This document shows positions 39,747-49,064 of a DNA stretch of 64,000 bases, piece after piece (positions within the stretch are counted from its first letter, which is position 1; every line of letters starts with the position of its first letter). A model generated the notes under the pieces. That model did no database searches. It was given only the letters and a program-made list of their open reading frames with translations, and was not told the origin of the DNA. Source of the DNA: Spirilliplanes yamanashiensis (GTDB lineage: Bacteria; Actinomycetota; Actinomycetes; Mycobacteriales; Micromonosporaceae); assembly GCF_016863475.1 (NCBI RefSeq), contig NZ_BOOY01000019.1, positions 1 through 64,000 of the forward strand, read 5' to 3'. The position numbers and the translations under genes were made by a program.

Positions 39747-40984
39747 GCGTTCTCCCCCGGGACGATCGTCTCGTTGTCGGCGAGGATGCCGAAGTACGCG
39801 CCGGCGGTGTGCACGTCCTTGTCGCCGCGGCCCGACAGGTTGACCACGACGGTCGGGGTGCGGCCCAGCTCGGCGGCGAGCGCCGGGATGATCTTCGCGG
39901 TGCCGGCCAGCGCGTGCGCGCTCTCGATCGCCGGGATGATGCCCTCGGTGCGGCACAGCAGCTGGAACGCGGCCATCGCCTCGGCGTCGGTCACCGGCTC
40001 GTAGACGGCCCGGCCGGTCTCGTGCAGCCACGCGTGCTCCGGGCCGACGCCCGGGTAGTCCAGGCCCGCCGAGATGGAGTGCGACTCGACGGTCTGGCCG
40101 TCGTCGTCCTGCAGCACGAACGTGCGCGCGCCGTGCAGCACGCCCAGCGAGCCGCCGGTGATGCTGGCCGCGTGCCGGCCGGTGCCGACGCCGTCGCCGC
40201 CGGCCTCGAAGCCGTACAGCCGCACGGCCTCGTCGCCGACGAACGCGTGGAAGATGCCGATCGCGTTGGAGCCGCCGCCGACGCACGCGGTGACCGCGTC
40301 GGGCAGCCGGCCGAGCTGGGTCAGGCACTGCTCGCGGGCCTCGACGCCGATGCCGCCCACGAAGTCGCGGACGATCTCGGGGAACGGGTGCGGGCCGGCG
40401 GCCGTGCCGAGCAGGTAGTGGGTGGTGTCCACGCTCGACACCCAGTCGCGCAGGGCCTCGTTGAGGGCGTCCTTGAGCGTGCGGGAACCCGCCGTGACCG
40501 GCACGACGGTGGCGCCGAGCATGCGCATGCGGGCCACGTTCAGCGCCTGCCGCTCGGTGTCGACCTCGCCCATGTAGACCACGCACTCGAGGTCGAGCAG
40601 GGCGGCCGCGGTGGCGCTGGCGACGCCGTGCTGGCCGGCGCCCGTCTCGGCGATGACGCGCCGCTTGCCCATCTCGCGGGTCAGCAGCGCCTGGCCGAGC
40701 ACGTTGCGGACCTTGTGCGCGCCGGTGTGGTTCAGGTCCTCGCGCTTGAGCAGCACCTCGGCGCCCAGCGCGGCGGACAGCCGCTCGGCGCGGTACAGCA
40801 GCGACGGGGTGCCGGCGTAGTCGCGCAGCAGCCCGGCGAAGCGCTCCTGGAACACCGGGTCGGTCTTGGCCTTGCGGTAGACCGCGTCCAGCTCGTCGAG
40901 GGCGCGCACCAGCGCCTCGGGCACGAACCGGCCGCCGAAGCGCCCGAAGTGCCCGGCGAGGTCCGGCAAATGCTCGGTGCTCAT
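39743..40984 (-). CDS. trpB: Tryptophan synthase beta chain
   Basis: A 413-residue PLP enzyme that joins indole and serine to make tryptophan. N-terminal [19 protein letters not shown], the Schiff-base lysine in [10 protein letters not shown], the catalytic Glu in [12 protein letters not shown] and the phosphate loop [10 protein letters not shown] are intact. Its ATG overlaps the trpC stop (ATGA). It is of the TrpB1 type that pairs with TrpA. Confidence 0.97.
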   Translation of the reverse strand: MSTEHLPDLAGHFGRFGGRFVPEALVRALDELDAVYRKAKTDPVFQERFAGLLRDYAGTPSLLYRAERLSAALGAEVLLKREDLNHTGAHKVRNVLGQALLTREMGKRRVIAETGAGQHGVASATAAALLDLECVVYMGEVDTERQALNVARMRMLGATVVPVTAGSRTLKDALNEALRDWVSSVDTTHYLLGTAAGPHPFPEIVRDFVGGIGVEAREQCLTQLGRLPDAVTACVGGGSNAIGIFHAFVGDEAVRLYGFEAGGDGVGTGRHAASITGGSLGVLHGARTFVLQDDDGQTVESHSISAGLDYPGVGPEHAWLHETGRAVYEPVTDAEAMAAFQLLCRTEGIIPAIESAHALAGTAKIIPALAAELGRTPTVVVNLSGRGDKDVHTAGAYFGILADNETIVPGENA

Positions 40985-41847
40985 CGGACCGGCCTCGGGG
41001 TGGCGGGGTGGTTGCCGGCGTTGACCAGCTCGGCCACCGCGTCGCGGGGCGACTTCTGGGTCACCAGGCCCTCGCCCACCAGCACGGCGTCGGCGCCCGC
41101 CGACGCGTACCGGATCAGGTCGTGCGGGCCGCGCACGCCGGACTCGGCGATCTTGACGACGCTGTTCGGCAGGCCCGGCGCGATGCGCTCGAACACCGAG
41201 CGGTCGACCTCGAGGGTGCGCAGGTCGCGCGCGTTCACGCCGATCACCTGGGCGCCCGCGTCGAGGGCCCGGTCGGCCTCCTCCTCGTCGTGCACCTCGA
41301 CCAGCGCGGTCATGCCGAGGCTCTCGATACGCTCCAGCAGGCCGACCAGCACGTTCTGCTCCAGCGCGGCGACGATCAGCAGCACCAGGTCGGCGCCGTG
41401 CGCCCGGGCCTCGTGCACCTGGTACGACGACACCACGAAGTCCTTGCGCAGCACCGGCACCTGCACGGCGGCCCGCACGGCGGCCAGGTCCTCCAGCGAC
41501 CCGCCGAACCAGCGGCCCTCGGTCAGCACGCTGATGCAGCGCGCGCCGCCGGCCGCGTACTCGCCGGCCAGCTCGGCCGGGTCGGGGATGTCGGCGAGGG
41601 CGCCCTTCGACGGCGACGACCGCTTCACCTCGGCGATGACAGCCACGCCGGGCTTGCGCAGGGCCGCGTACGCGTCGATCGCCGGCGGGGCCGCCGCGGC
41701 GAGCTCCCTGACCTGCTCCAGCGGGACCGCCTCCTGGCGCTGCGCCACGTCCTCGCGCACGCCTGCCAGGATCTCGTCCAGAACGCTGGCCCGCCCCGTT
41801 CCCTCCGGCACGCCGCCACCGCCCGCTTCCGCACGATCAGCTGTCAC
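40981..41847 (-). CDS. trpC: Indole-3-glycerol phosphate synthase
   Basis: A 288-residue TIM barrel that closes the indole ring. The active-site Glu-Lys [11 protein letters not shown], the lysine in [12 protein letters not shown] and the phosphate site [12 protein letters not shown] are visible. The first 20 residues are a variable, glycine-rich stretch. GTG start with GGGGAG seven bases upstream. It is the first gene of trpC-trpB-trpA, all coupled by 4-base overlaps. Confidence 0.95.
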   Translation of the reverse strand: MTADRAEAGGGGVPEGTGRASVLDEILAGVREDVAQRQEAVPLEQVRELAAAAPPAIDAYAALRKPGVAVIAEVKRSSPSKGALADIPDPAELAGEYAAGGARCISVLTEGRWFGGSLEDLAAVRAAVQVPVLRKDFVVSSYQVHEARAHGADLVLLIVAALEQNVLVGLLERIESLGMTALVEVHDEEEADRALDAGAQVIGVNARDLRTLEVDRSVFERIAPGLPNSVVKIAESGVRGPHDLIRYASAGADAVLVGEGLVTQKSPRDAVAELVNAGNHPATPRPVR

Positions 41848-41881
41848 CTACGGACTCCCCTCTCCGGGTGTCTTCGGACCG

Positions 41882-41910
41882 ATGCTAGGTCGCCCCGAAC
41901 GGCCGTTCGA
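41882..41910 (-). promoter_or_regulatory. trpC promoter overlapped by a LexA-like palindrome
   Basis: On the minus strand TAGCAT (41887-41882) and TCGAAC (41910-41905) are 17 bases apart, giving a leader of about 28 bases before the trpC GTG. The -35 element overlaps CGAACGGCCGTTCG (41896-41909), a perfect 14-bp palindrome that fits the actinobacterial LexA (SOS) consensus CGAAC-N4-GTTCG. LexA control of trp genes is not expected, so the site may be a chance match or may serve another regulator. Confidence 0.5.
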
Positions 41911-42220
41911 GGCCGGGGTATGGCGCGCCTCACCAGGTGGGCCCGGGCATAATGCGCCGCCCGGGTCGCCGGACACAACTCCGGTCGATCATCTGAAACT
42001 ACCGGTGTCCCGTGCGTCACACTGCGCGCAGGGTCCTTTTCCGTGCCGCGCCGCTGACCTGCGGCACCCTCGTCGATCGGCCAGTGCCGGGGGAATCGTT
42101 GACCGGGGTGTCATGGTGCGGAAATACGACGCCGCCACCATGGGCGTCGGGCACACTGGGCGACGGTCCCGTGACCCACCTGCCCGCCCGTCCGGACCGA
42201 TGATCATGTGGAGACCCGCC
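41911..42220. other. Intergenic between divergent trpC and a small hypothetical gene
   Basis: About 310 bases. No T-box, Trp leader peptide or other attenuator was recognised. A 63-codon open frame at 42012-42203 on the plus strand looks non-coding. GGAG at 42210 serves the next gene. Confidence 0.5.
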
Positions 42221-42571
42221 ATGACCAGCACGGACCGCGAGTTCGGCTTCACCACCATCCCGCGCGCGCTGCTGTCGGCCGCCGCCGGCATCGCCTTCAG
42301 CGTGGAGCGCGCCGTCGTCGGCGACGCCCGCGTCCGCACCGCCCGCCGCAACGCCTGGGAGGCCGTCTGCGCCGACCGGGCCGCCGCCCGCCGCCGCGCC
42401 GAGCTGGACGCCCTGCTGGCGACGCTCGCTCACGTCCCCGCCGGCCCCGTGGGCCCCGTGGGCCCGGCGGGTCCGGTGGTCGGCGTCGTGGGCTCCGCCG
42501 AGCCCGTCGTCGGGTCCTCGCCGCGGTCCAGGGCGTCCCAGGCGTCCCTCGCCGGGTCCGCCCGCGCCTGA
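42221..42571 (+). CDS. Small hypothetical protein
   Basis: A 116-residue protein I do not recognise. Residues 1-72 look like real coding sequence (FGFTTIPRALLSAAAGIAFS, then a charged helix rich in Arg/Glu ending LDALLATLAHVP). The last 43 residues are Gly/Pro/Val-rich. Those bases are also the antisense of the 3' end of the Trp-associated membrane gene, with 142 bases shared tail to tail. Either tail may be longer than the functional protein needs. GGAG lies 8 bases before the ATG. Confidence 0.5.
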   Translation: MTSTDREFGFTTIPRALLSAAAGIAFSVERAVVGDARVRTARRNAWEAVCADRAAARRRAELDALLATLAHVPAGPVGPVGPAGPVVGVVGSAEPVVGSSPRSRASQASLAGSARA

Positions 42572-43044
42572 TCCGCCGTGGGCCCGCCGGCCCGCGTCCC
42601 GGCCGGCCGCTCGTAGCGGGCGCCCATCGCCGACCAGCGGTGCCCGCGGGCGACGGCGAGCGCCCCGCCCGCGGCCGCGGCCAGCCCGCCGAGCACCGTC
42701 AGCGCCGGCCACCACACGTCGTCCGCGCGGCCCAGCCCGGCCACGCCGCCCGCGGCGGTGAGCGCGCCCGCCGCCACGATCAGCACGCCCGCCGCGCGCC
42801 GCGCCACCCCCTTCAGCGCCAGCAGGGCGCCCGCACCGGCGAGCCCCGCCAGGGCCACGGCCGGCAGCCAGGCCAGCAGGTCACCGCCGGTGCGCGCGGC
42901 CTCCAGGGCGGGCAGGCCGCCGGAGCGGCCGGTGCGCTCGACCGCCCACACTCGGGTCGCGGCGAACAGCGCCAGGCCCGCCCCGGCCAGGCAGGCCAGC
43001 ACGGCCCGGGCGAGGCCGCGGCGGTCGGCGGGCGCGGCGGGCAT
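42430..43044 (-). CDS. Trp operon-associated membrane protein (TIGR02234 type)
   Basis: A 204-residue protein with four membrane helices (LACLAGAGLALFAAT, AWLPAVALAGLAGAGALLAL, AAGVLIVAAGALTAAGGVAG, WWPALTVLGGLAAAAGGALAVA) and the family C-terminal pattern MGARYERP..AWDALDRGEDPT. Actinobacterial trp operons usually carry this gene between trpE and trpC, and a transport or tryptophan-related role is assumed but unproven. The ATG overlaps the trpE stop (TGATG). The C-terminal 20 residues are a Thr/Gly/Pro repeat overlapping the opposite gene. Confidence 0.85.
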   Translation of the reverse strand: MPAAPADRRGLARAVLACLAGAGLALFAATRVWAVERTGRSGGLPALEAARTGGDLLAWLPAVALAGLAGAGALLALKGVARRAAGVLIVAAGALTAAGGVAGLGRADDVWWPALTVLGGLAAAAGGALAVARGHRWSAMGARYERPAGTRAGGPTADQARADPARDAWDALDRGEDPTTGSAEPTTPTTGPAGPTGPTGPAGT

Positions 43045-44585
43045 CAGCGCGCCGGGCGCAGCGTCTCGGCGGCCGCGATCGCCGCGAGCACCGCCGCCGC
43101 CTTGTTGCGGCTCTCCTGCTCCTCGGCGTCCGGGTCGGAGTCGGCCACGATGCCCGCCCCGGCGCCCACGTACGCGACGCCGTCGCGCAGCAGCGCGGTG
43201 CGGATGGCGATGGCCATGTCCATGTCGCCGCCGAAGCCGAAGTAGCCGACCGTGCCGCCGTACAGGCCGCGCCGGGTCGGCTCCAGCGCGTCGATGATCT
43301 CCATCGCGCGCACCTTCGGCGCCCCGGACAGGGTGCCCGCCGGGAACGTCGCGGCGAGCGCGTCGAACGCCGTGCGGTCGGCGCGCAGCTCACCGACCAC
43401 CGTGGACACGATGTGCATGACGTGGCTGTAGCGCTCGATGCGCGCGAAGTCCGGCACCTCGACGGTGCCCGCCGCGCACACCCGGCCCAGGTCGTTTCGG
43501 CCCAGGTCGACGAGCATCACGTGCTCGCTGCGCTCCTTGGGGTCGGCGAGCAGCTCGGCCGCCAGCGCGTTGTCCTGCTCGGGCGTGGCGCCGCGCCACC
43601 GCGTGCCGGCGATCGGGTGCAGCAGCGCCCGGCGTGCGCCGTCGTCGCCGGCGGTGACCTTGAGGTGCACCTCGGGCGACGAGCCGACGATGTCGAAGCC
43701 GTCGAAGCGCAGCAGGTACATGTACGGGCTGGGGTTGGTGGCGCGCAGCACCCGGTAGACGTCCAGCGGGTCGGCCGCGGTGGGCCGCTCGAAGCGCTGC
43801 GCCACGACGATCTGGAAGCACTCGCCCGCCCGGATCGCCTCCTTCGCCTGCTCGACGGCCTTGCCGAAGTCGCCCGCCGGGGTGCGGCTGACCACCTCGC
43901 CGACCGGCGGGCGCTCCACCGTGGACACCATCGGCGGGGTCGGCCGCGACAGTGCCGTCGTCATCGCGTCGAGCCGGCCGACCGCCTGGTGGTAGGCGGC
44001 GCGCACGGCGGCGTCGTCCGCGCCGGCGGGCAGCACCGCGTTGGCGACCAGGATCGCGGAGCCGTCGAAGTGGTCGAGCACCACCAGGTCGACGGCCAGC
44101 ATCATGCCCAGCTCGGGCAGGGCGAGGTCGTCGGCGGCGATGGACGGCAGGCGCTCGAAGCGGCGCACCAGGTCGTAGCTCAGGTAGCCGACCATGCCGC
44201 CGGTCAGCGGCGGCAGCCCCTCCTCGGGCGCGCCCGGGGTGGTGAGGGCGGCGACGGTCTCGCGCAGCGCGGTCACCGGGTCGCCGCCGGTCGGCACGCC
44301 GTCCGGCGGGGTGCCCAGCCAGGCCGCCTCGCCGTCGCGCTCGACCAGGGTGGCGGCGCTGCGCACGCCGACGAACGAGTACCGCGACCAGGACGTGCCG
44401 GGCGCCCCGGCGCCCTGCTCGGCGGACTCCAGCAGGAAGGTGCCCGGGCCGCCGGCCAGCTTGCGGTAGACGCCGACGGGCGTCTCGCCGTCGGCCAGGA
44501 TGCGCCGGGTCACCGGCACCACCCGGCGGGTGCGGGCCCGCTCGGCGAACGCGTCCTCGGCCGGGCTGACGGCGCCGCTGGTCAT
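43044..44585 (-). CDS. trpE: Anthranilate synthase component I
   Basis: A 513-residue chorismate-utilising enzyme that makes anthranilate with the glutaminase TrpG (not in this window). The tryptophan feedback site FLLESAEQG is present at the N-terminal domain, so allosteric inhibition is expected. Catalytic segments are [53 protein letters not shown] and [18 protein letters not shown]. The ATG overlaps the hisI stop (ATGA). Confidence 0.96.
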   Translation of the reverse strand: MTSGAVSPAEDAFAERARTRRVVPVTRRILADGETPVGVYRKLAGGPGTFLLESAEQGAGAPGTSWSRYSFVGVRSAATLVERDGEAAWLGTPPDGVPTGGDPVTALRETVAALTTPGAPEEGLPPLTGGMVGYLSYDLVRRFERLPSIAADDLALPELGMMLAVDLVVLDHFDGSAILVANAVLPAGADDAAVRAAYHQAVGRLDAMTTALSRPTPPMVSTVERPPVGEVVSRTPAGDFGKAVEQAKEAIRAGECFQIVVAQRFERPTAADPLDVYRVLRATNPSPYMYLLRFDGFDIVGSSPEVHLKVTAGDDGARRALLHPIAGTRWRGATPEQDNALAAELLADPKERSEHVMLVDLGRNDLGRVCAAGTVEVPDFARIERYSHVMHIVSTVVGELRADRTAFDALAATFPAGTLSGAPKVRAMEIIDALEPTRRGLYGGTVGYFGFGGDMDMAIAIRTALLRDGVAYVGAGAGIVADSDPDAEEQESRNKAAAVLAAIAAAETLRPAR

Positions 44586-44953
44586 GCGTCCTCCTTGACG
44601 CCCTGGACGGGCAGCTCGGTGAAGAAGCAGGTGTGCGCGCCGGTGTGGCAGGCCGCGCCGACCTGCTCCACGGTGACGAGCAGGGCGTCGCCGTCGCAGT
44701 CGACGGCGACGCCGCGCACGAGCTGGTGGTGGCCGGACGTCTCGCCCTTCACCCAGTACTCCTGGCGGCTGCGCGACCAGTAGGTGGCGCGGCCGGTCGT
44801 CAGGGTGCGATGCAGGGCCTCGTCGTCCATCCAGGCCAGCATCAGGACGTCGCCGGTGGACTGCTCGCGCACGACCGCGGCCACCAGGCCGTCGGCGGTG
44901 CGCCGCAGCCGGGCGGCGATCGCGGGGTCGAGGTCGCTCTGAGGTACGGGCAC
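44582..44953 (-). CDS. hisI: Phosphoribosyl-AMP cyclohydrolase
   Basis: A 123-residue zinc enzyme of histidine synthesis that opens the ring of phosphoribosyl-AMP. Conserved segments are [35 protein letters not shown], the Mg-binding [12 protein letters not shown] and the zinc ligands in [12 protein letters not shown] at 44953 ([15 protein letters not shown]) gives a normal length; longer frames upstream are not conserved. It is the first gene of hisI-trpE-membrane protein, linking histidine and tryptophan synthesis in one transcript. Confidence 0.94.
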   Translation of the reverse strand: MPVPQSDLDPAIAARLRRTADGLVAAVVREQSTGDVLMLAWMDDEALHRTLTTGRATYWSRSRQEYWVKGETSGHHQLVRGVAVDCDGDALLVTVEQVGAACHTGAHTCFFTELPVQGVKEDA

Positions 44954-45184
44954 GAGGTCCGATTCTTCCGCACGAACCGCCCGCCGCCCACGCCGCATCC
45001 CAGAATCCGGCGTGGCCCCGCGCTGGTCAGGGCCGTCACGCCGGGGCGGGCCGGGCACGGGGGATGTGCTCGCCGTCGATCACGGGTACGGTCGGGTCGC
45101 GCCGCGCCCGGGGCCGGACGCCGGCGTCCCCCCGTCGGCGCAGCGGCCGGGCGCCCGAGACCCGACCCGACGGGAGACACACCG

Positions 45185-46051
45185 ATGGAGCCCACCCCCA
45201 CCCCAGCCGAGCGGCAGCAGCCCGCGCCCGCGCCGAGCTCGGGCGCCGCCGTGCCGCAGCCCCGGTCGCCGGAGGAGCGCTCCTCGGCCCCGCTGCCGCT
45301 CGACGGCCCCGCCCGCTTCCCGGCGCAGCCGGAGCCGGCCGCGTACCAGTTCACGGCGGCCGCCGCCCCGCAGCCCGCCCGCCCGGCCGAGCAGGGCGCG
45401 CCGCGCAACGGCGGCCTGCTGCTGCCGAACGGCGCGGCCGGCGGCGGCACCGCCAACGGCGGCGGCGCCCCGGCCGGCGACCGCACCGGCAACGGCGCGT
45501 CGTTCCGCCCGTCGCCGCAGTGGTCCACGGCCCCGGGCCTGACCGTCGACACCCAGATGGTGCCGCTGGGCGGCCGCCGCACCGCCGACGAGCAGGGCGC
45601 CCCGGCGCCGGCGCCCGTGTCCGGCTCGGCGTCGGTGTCCGGCCGGGTCGCCGTGCCGCAGCCCGCCGTGCCGCAGCCCGCCGCGCCGGCCGCCGAGGAG
45701 CCGGACGCCGGTCCGCGCGGCCGCCGCGCCGCCCCGGAGGAGCCGGCCGCCGCGCCGAAGCGGCCGGGCGACGTCGAGCAGACCCGGATCAAGATCTGGG
45801 ACGAGGAGTCGGTCACCAGCTACCGCACCGAGTGGCACGAGGTGAAGGCGCAGTTCGTCGACGACCCGGTGGTGGCCCTGACCCGGGCGCACGACCTGCT
45901 CACCGAGGCCGTCCACCAGCTGACGGACGGCTTGCTGGCCGAGCGCGACGACCTCGACCCGCTGAAGCGGTCGGACAGTCCCGACACCGAGAGCATGCGC
46001 GTCGCGATGCGCGGATACCGCGAGTTCCTGGACCGCATCCTCACACTCTGA
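45185..46051 (+). CDS. Hypothetical protein with disordered N-terminal half and helical C-terminal domain
   Basis: A 288-residue protein. Residues 1-195 are Pro/Ala/Gly-rich and disordered. The last 90 residues form a compact, conserved-looking helical domain (IKIWDEESVTSYRTEWHEVK, FVDDPVVALTRAHDLLTEAV, MRVAMRGYREFLDRILTL). I believe similar proteins occur across actinomycetes without known function. GGGAG precedes the ATG by 8 bases, and a strong terminator follows. It is divergent from hisI. Confidence 0.7.
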   Translation: MEPTPTPAERQQPAPAPSSGAAVPQPRSPEERSSAPLPLDGPARFPAQPEPAAYQFTAAAAPQPARPAEQGAPRNGGLLLPNGAAGGGTANGGGAPAGDRTGNGASFRPSPQWSTAPGLTVDTQMVPLGGRRTADEQGAPAPAPVSGSASVSGRVAVPQPAVPQPAAPAAEEPDAGPRGRRAAPEEPAAAPKRPGDVEQTRIKIWDEESVTSYRTEWHEVKAQFVDDPVVALTRAHDLLTEAVHQLTDGLLAERDDLDPLKRSDSPDTESMRVAMRGYREFLDRILTL

Positions 46052-46067
46052 CCTGCGCTGACGCCTG

Positions 46068-46112
46068 CGACCGGCGGTCCCCCGACGACGGGGGGCCGCC
46101 GGTCGTCTTTCT
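46068..46112 (+). terminator. Strong intrinsic terminator
   Basis: A 17-bp stem (46068-46084 with 46089-46105, one G-T pair, ACGA loop) is followed by TCTTTCT. It stands 17 bases past the stop of the hypothetical gene and has the T-rich tail that most terminators in this window lack. Confidence 0.9.
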
Positions 46113-46117
46113 GTCCA

Positions 46118-46168
46118 TTGCCCGGCGGCCGCAATTCATCTAGCGTTGAACTCAACACTCGATGAGTT
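46118..46168 (+). promoter_or_regulatory. Promoter and TetR-type operator of the ABC/TetR operon
   Basis: TTGCCC (46118-46123) and TAGCGT (46141-46146) are 17 bases apart. Directly downstream is a perfect inverted repeat AACTCA-N8-TGAGTT (46149-46154 and 46163-46168), covering the expected transcription start. The operon ends with a TetR gene, so autorepression through this site is likely. AGGAG for the first gene starts right after it (46169). Confidence 0.75.
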
Positions 46169-46178
46169 AGGAGCCGTC

Positions 46179-46901
46179 ATGGAGACTGCCGTCGCGGTCG
46201 AGGGCCTCACGGTCGACCGCGGAAAACGAACCGTCCTGCACGACATCAGCTTCTCGGTCCCCCGCGGCACCGTCGTCGGGCTGCTCGGGCCGAGCGGGTC
46301 CGGCAAGACCACGCTGCTGCGCTGCATCGTCGGCGTGCAGCTGGTCCGGGCGGGACGGGTGACGGTGCTCGGCCGGCCCGCCGGGACGGCCGAGCTGCGC
46401 CGCACCGTCGGCTACCTGACCCAGGCCCCGAGCGTGTACGCCGACCTCACCGTGCGGGAGAACGCCCGTTACTTCGCCGCCCTCTACGGGCTCGGGGCCG
46501 CCGAGGCCGACCGGGCCGTCGCCGACGTCGGGCTCGCCGACGCGGCCGGGCAGCTCGTGTCCACCCTGTCCGGCGGGCAGCACAGCCGGGCGTCGCTGGC
46601 CTGCGCGCTGCTCGGCGGCCCGGAGCTGCTGGTGCTCGACGAGCCGACCGTCGGGCAGGACCCGCTGCTGCGCGAGGAGCTGTGGGGACGGTTCCACGAC
46701 CTGGCCCGCGGTGGCACCACGCTCATCGTGTCCAGCCACGTCATGGACGAGGCCAGGCGCTGCGACCGGCTGCTGTTCATCCGCGACGGCCGGCTGGTCG
46801 CCGACGACACCCCGGCCCGGCTGCGCGCCGAGACGGGCACCGACGACCTGGAGCAGGCGTTCCTGCACATCGCCCGGGGCATGGAGGGGGTGGCGGCATG
46901 A
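46179..46901 (+). CDS. ABC transporter ATP-binding protein (DrrA-like)
   Basis: A 240-residue ATPase of the drug/antibiotic exporter (ABC-2) class. Walker A GPSGSGKTT, Q-loop YLTQAPSVYADLTVREN, signature LSGGQHSRASLA, Walker B LLVLDEPTVGQDP and switch His in VSSHVMDEARR are all intact. It powers the permease encoded next. The ATG at 46179 has AGGAG 5 bases upstream; an earlier in-frame start lies inside the operator. The operon contents (ATPase, permease, TetR) point to inducible efflux or export of a toxic compound. Confidence 0.92.
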   Translation: METAVAVEGLTVDRGKRTVLHDISFSVPRGTVVGLLGPSGSGKTTLLRCIVGVQLVRAGRVTVLGRPAGTAELRRTVGYLTQAPSVYADLTVRENARYFAALYGLGAAEADRAVADVGLADAAGQLVSTLSGGQHSRASLACALLGGPELLVLDEPTVGQDPLLREELWGRFHDLARGGTTLIVSSHVMDEARRCDRLLFIRDGRLVADDTPARLRAETGTDDLEQAFLHIARGMEGVAA

Positions 46902-47635
46902 GCCCGCGGATCCTGCTGGCCACGACCGGGCGCATCCTGCGCCAGCTGCGCCACGACCGGCGCACCGTCGCGCTGCTCGCCGTCGTGCCGACGCTGCTGC
47001 TCACCCTGCTGTACTTCATGTACGAGAACGCGGGGCCGACGTTCGACCGGATCGCGCTCATCATGCTGGGCGTCTTCCCGTTCGTGATCATGTTCCTGGT
47101 GACCAGCATCGCGATGCTGCGCGAGCGCACCACCGGCACGCTGGAACGGCTGCTCACCACGCCGATGGGCAAGCTCGACCTGCTGTTCGGCTACGGGCTG
47201 GCGTTCGGGCTGGCCGCGGCCGCGCAGGCGGCGATCGCGTCGGCCGCCGCGTACTGGCTGCTCGGGGTGCGCACCGCCGGCAGCGTCGGGCTGGTCGTGC
47301 TCATCGCCACCGTCAACGCCGTGCTGGGCGTGGCGCTCGGCCTGCTGTGCAGCGCGTTCGCCCGCACCGAGTTCCAGGCCGTCCAGTTCATGCCGGTGGT
47401 GGTGGTGCCACAATTGCTGCTCTGCGGGCTGTTCGTGCCGCGCGCCGAGATGGCCGGGTGGCTGCAGGCGGTCAGCGACGCGCTCCCGCTGTCGTACGCG
47501 ATCGACGGCCTGGTGCAGGTGGGCATGCACCCGTCGGCGACGGCGACGATGTGGTGGGACGTGGCGATCGTCGCGGGGGCGGTGCTGGTGGCGCTCTCGC
47601 TGGCGGCGGCGACGCTGCGCCGGCGCAGCGGGTAG
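46898..47635 (+). CDS. ABC-2 type transporter permease (DrrB-like)
   Basis: A 245-residue permease with six predicted membrane helices and the ABC-2 signature region LRERTTGTLERLLTTPMGKLDLLFGYGLAFG. A later segment, LCGLFVPRAEMAGWLQAVSDALPLSYAIDGL, is typical of the family. It is coupled to the ATPase gene by ATGA. The substrate is unknown. Confidence 0.9.
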   Translation: MSPRILLATTGRILRQLRHDRRTVALLAVVPTLLLTLLYFMYENAGPTFDRIALIMLGVFPFVIMFLVTSIAMLRERTTGTLERLLTTPMGKLDLLFGYGLAFGLAAAAQAAIASAAAYWLLGVRTAGSVGLVVLIATVNAVLGVALGLLCSAFARTEFQAVQFMPVVVVPQLLLCGLFVPRAEMAGWLQAVSDALPLSYAIDGLVQVGMHPSATATMWWDVAIVAGAVLVALSLAAATLRRRSG

Positions 47636-47660
47636 GCAGCGGGTAGGGGGAACGAACACG

Positions 47661-48272
47661 GTGGTGCGGCGCACCGGTCGGCGTCCGGGCAACCCGGACA
47701 CGCGCGAGTCCATCCTGGCCGCCGCGCGTGAGGCGTTCGCGGAACGGGGTTTCGACAAGACCTCGATCCGCGCCATCGCGACGGCCGCCGGGGTGGACCC
47801 GGCGCTGGTGCACCACTACTTCGGCACGAAGGACAAGCTGTTCGTCGCGTCGATGAACGTGCCGTTCGACCCGCGCGAGCTGCTGCCGTCGATCCTCGCC
47901 GGCGGCGCCGAGGAGGCCGGCGCCCGGTTCGTGCGGGTGTTCCTCGGCATCTGGGACTCCCCCGCCGGGGCGGCCGGGGTGGCGCTGATGCGCTCGGCGG
48001 TCAGCCACGACTGGGCGGCCCGGCTGATCCGCGAGTTCATCGCCACCCAGGTGCTGCGCCGGGTCACGGCGGGGCTGGGCATCGACCCGGACGAGGCGAC
48101 GATGCGGGCGTCGCTGGTCGCCTCGCAGATGGCGGGCCTGGCCATGGCCCGCTACATCCTCAAGTTCGAGCCGCTGGCGTCCGCGCCGCCGGAGACGCTG
48201 GTGGCGGCGGTCGCCCCGACGATCCAGCGGTACCTGACCGGCGACCTCGACGGGGTGCTCGGCCACGCCTGA
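47661..48272 (+). CDS. TetR family transcriptional regulator
   Basis: A 203-residue repressor. The HTH (about residues 15-62) reads ESILAAAREAFAERGFDKTSIRAIATAAGVDPALVHHYFGTKDKLF, and the C-terminal helical domain binds ligand. It is 25 bases behind the permease and most likely controls its own operon through the palindrome at 46149-46168. GTG start; the exact codon is uncertain because two GTGs are adjacent. Confidence 0.92.
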   Translation: MVRRTGRRPGNPDTRESILAAAREAFAERGFDKTSIRAIATAAGVDPALVHHYFGTKDKLFVASMNVPFDPRELLPSILAGGAEEAGARFVRVFLGIWDSPAGAAGVALMRSAVSHDWAARLIREFIATQVLRRVTAGLGIDPDEATMRASLVASQMAGLAMARYILKFEPLASAPPETLVAAVAPTIQRYLTGDLDGVLGHA

Positions 48273-48287
48273 GCGCGGCGGGGGCGG

Positions 48288-49031
48288 TCAGGCCGCCTCG
48301 TGCGCGTGGTTGTGCGAGCAGCGCGGGCAGAGCACCGGGTGCAGCAGCCGCGACAGGTCGGCGCGGTCGGCGACCGGGCGCGGGAACGCCAGCCGGGCGA
48401 GGCGCTCGCCGAGGCGCACGACGAAGCCGTAGCGGTCGAGCCGGACGACGCGCGGCACTTCGCGGCCGACGGCGGGGCCGAGCTGGCGGCGCAGGTAGCC
48501 GGTCATCTCCTCGACGTGGTGGTCGGCCAGGTCGGCGACCAGGTCGAACTCGATGGCGTGCAGCGGGTCGGGGGCGGCCGCCGCGTACTCGTCGGGGTCG
48601 ACGTCGACGGTGAGGCCGGCGCGCTCGAGGCGGATCTCGGCCACGTCGACGCGGTGCAGCACCTGGCCGCGGCCGACGTCGAGCAGGTCGCCGGTGGGGT
48701 CGTGGCCGGCCCAGTCCAGGGCGGCGGCGCGGGCCTCGGCGCCGTCGAGGGCGACGGCCCAGCCGGCCACCCAGACCCGGCCCATCGACGGGGCGCCGGC
48801 CACCGGCGGGACGTCGGGGATGTCCAGCACGACCGCGGTGTCGTCGGCGCCGTCGACGGGGCGCAGCGCGTCGGTGAGGCCGCCGTCGGCGGGCGCGAGC
48901 AGCAGCAGGCGGCCGTCGCCGTCGGTGAGGTGGCGGACCGGGAACAGGCCGGGCCGGCACGCGACCGACGCGGTCGCCGGGAGGCGGCCGGCGGCGAGCG
49001 TGCGGGCGAGCTCTGCGTGGCTGGGCTGCAT
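48288..49031 (-). CDS. DUF2470 domain protein, probably iron-regulated
   Basis: A 247-residue cytoplasmic protein. The C-terminal 80 residues form a DUF2470 domain (DPLHAIEFDLVADLADHHVEEMTGYLRRQL, RVVRLDRYGFVVRLG), related to the C-terminal part of HugZ-type heme utilisation proteins. The N-terminal half has the split-barrel pattern. The extreme C terminus carries LCPRCSHNHAH, a possible metal site. A double DtxR/IdeR-type box precedes the gene, which supports a role in iron or heme use. Confidence 0.75.
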   Translation of the reverse strand: MQPSHAELARTLAAGRLPATASVACRPGLFPVRHLTDGDGRLLLLAPADGGLTDALRPVDGADDTAVVLDIPDVPPVAGAPSMGRVWVAGWAVALDGAEARAAALDWAGHDPTGDLLDVGRGQVLHRVDVAEIRLERAGLTVDVDPDEYAAAAPDPLHAIEFDLVADLADHHVEEMTGYLRRQLGPAVGREVPRVVRLDRYGFVVRLGERLARLAFPRPVADRADLSRLLHPVLCPRCSHNHAHEAA

Positions 49032-49064
49032 CAGGATCCTCCGGCGCGGGGCGGGCTGGCAGCG

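Noticed and set aside
42012-42203. 63-codon plus-strand frame before the small hypothetical gene
   Set aside because: No ribosome site, composition typical of non-coding frames, and it overlaps the likely promoter region.
41848-42220. Trp attenuator or T-box upstream of trpC
   Set aside because: No T-box core, no short leader frame with tandem Trp codons and no terminator/antiterminator pair could be found.
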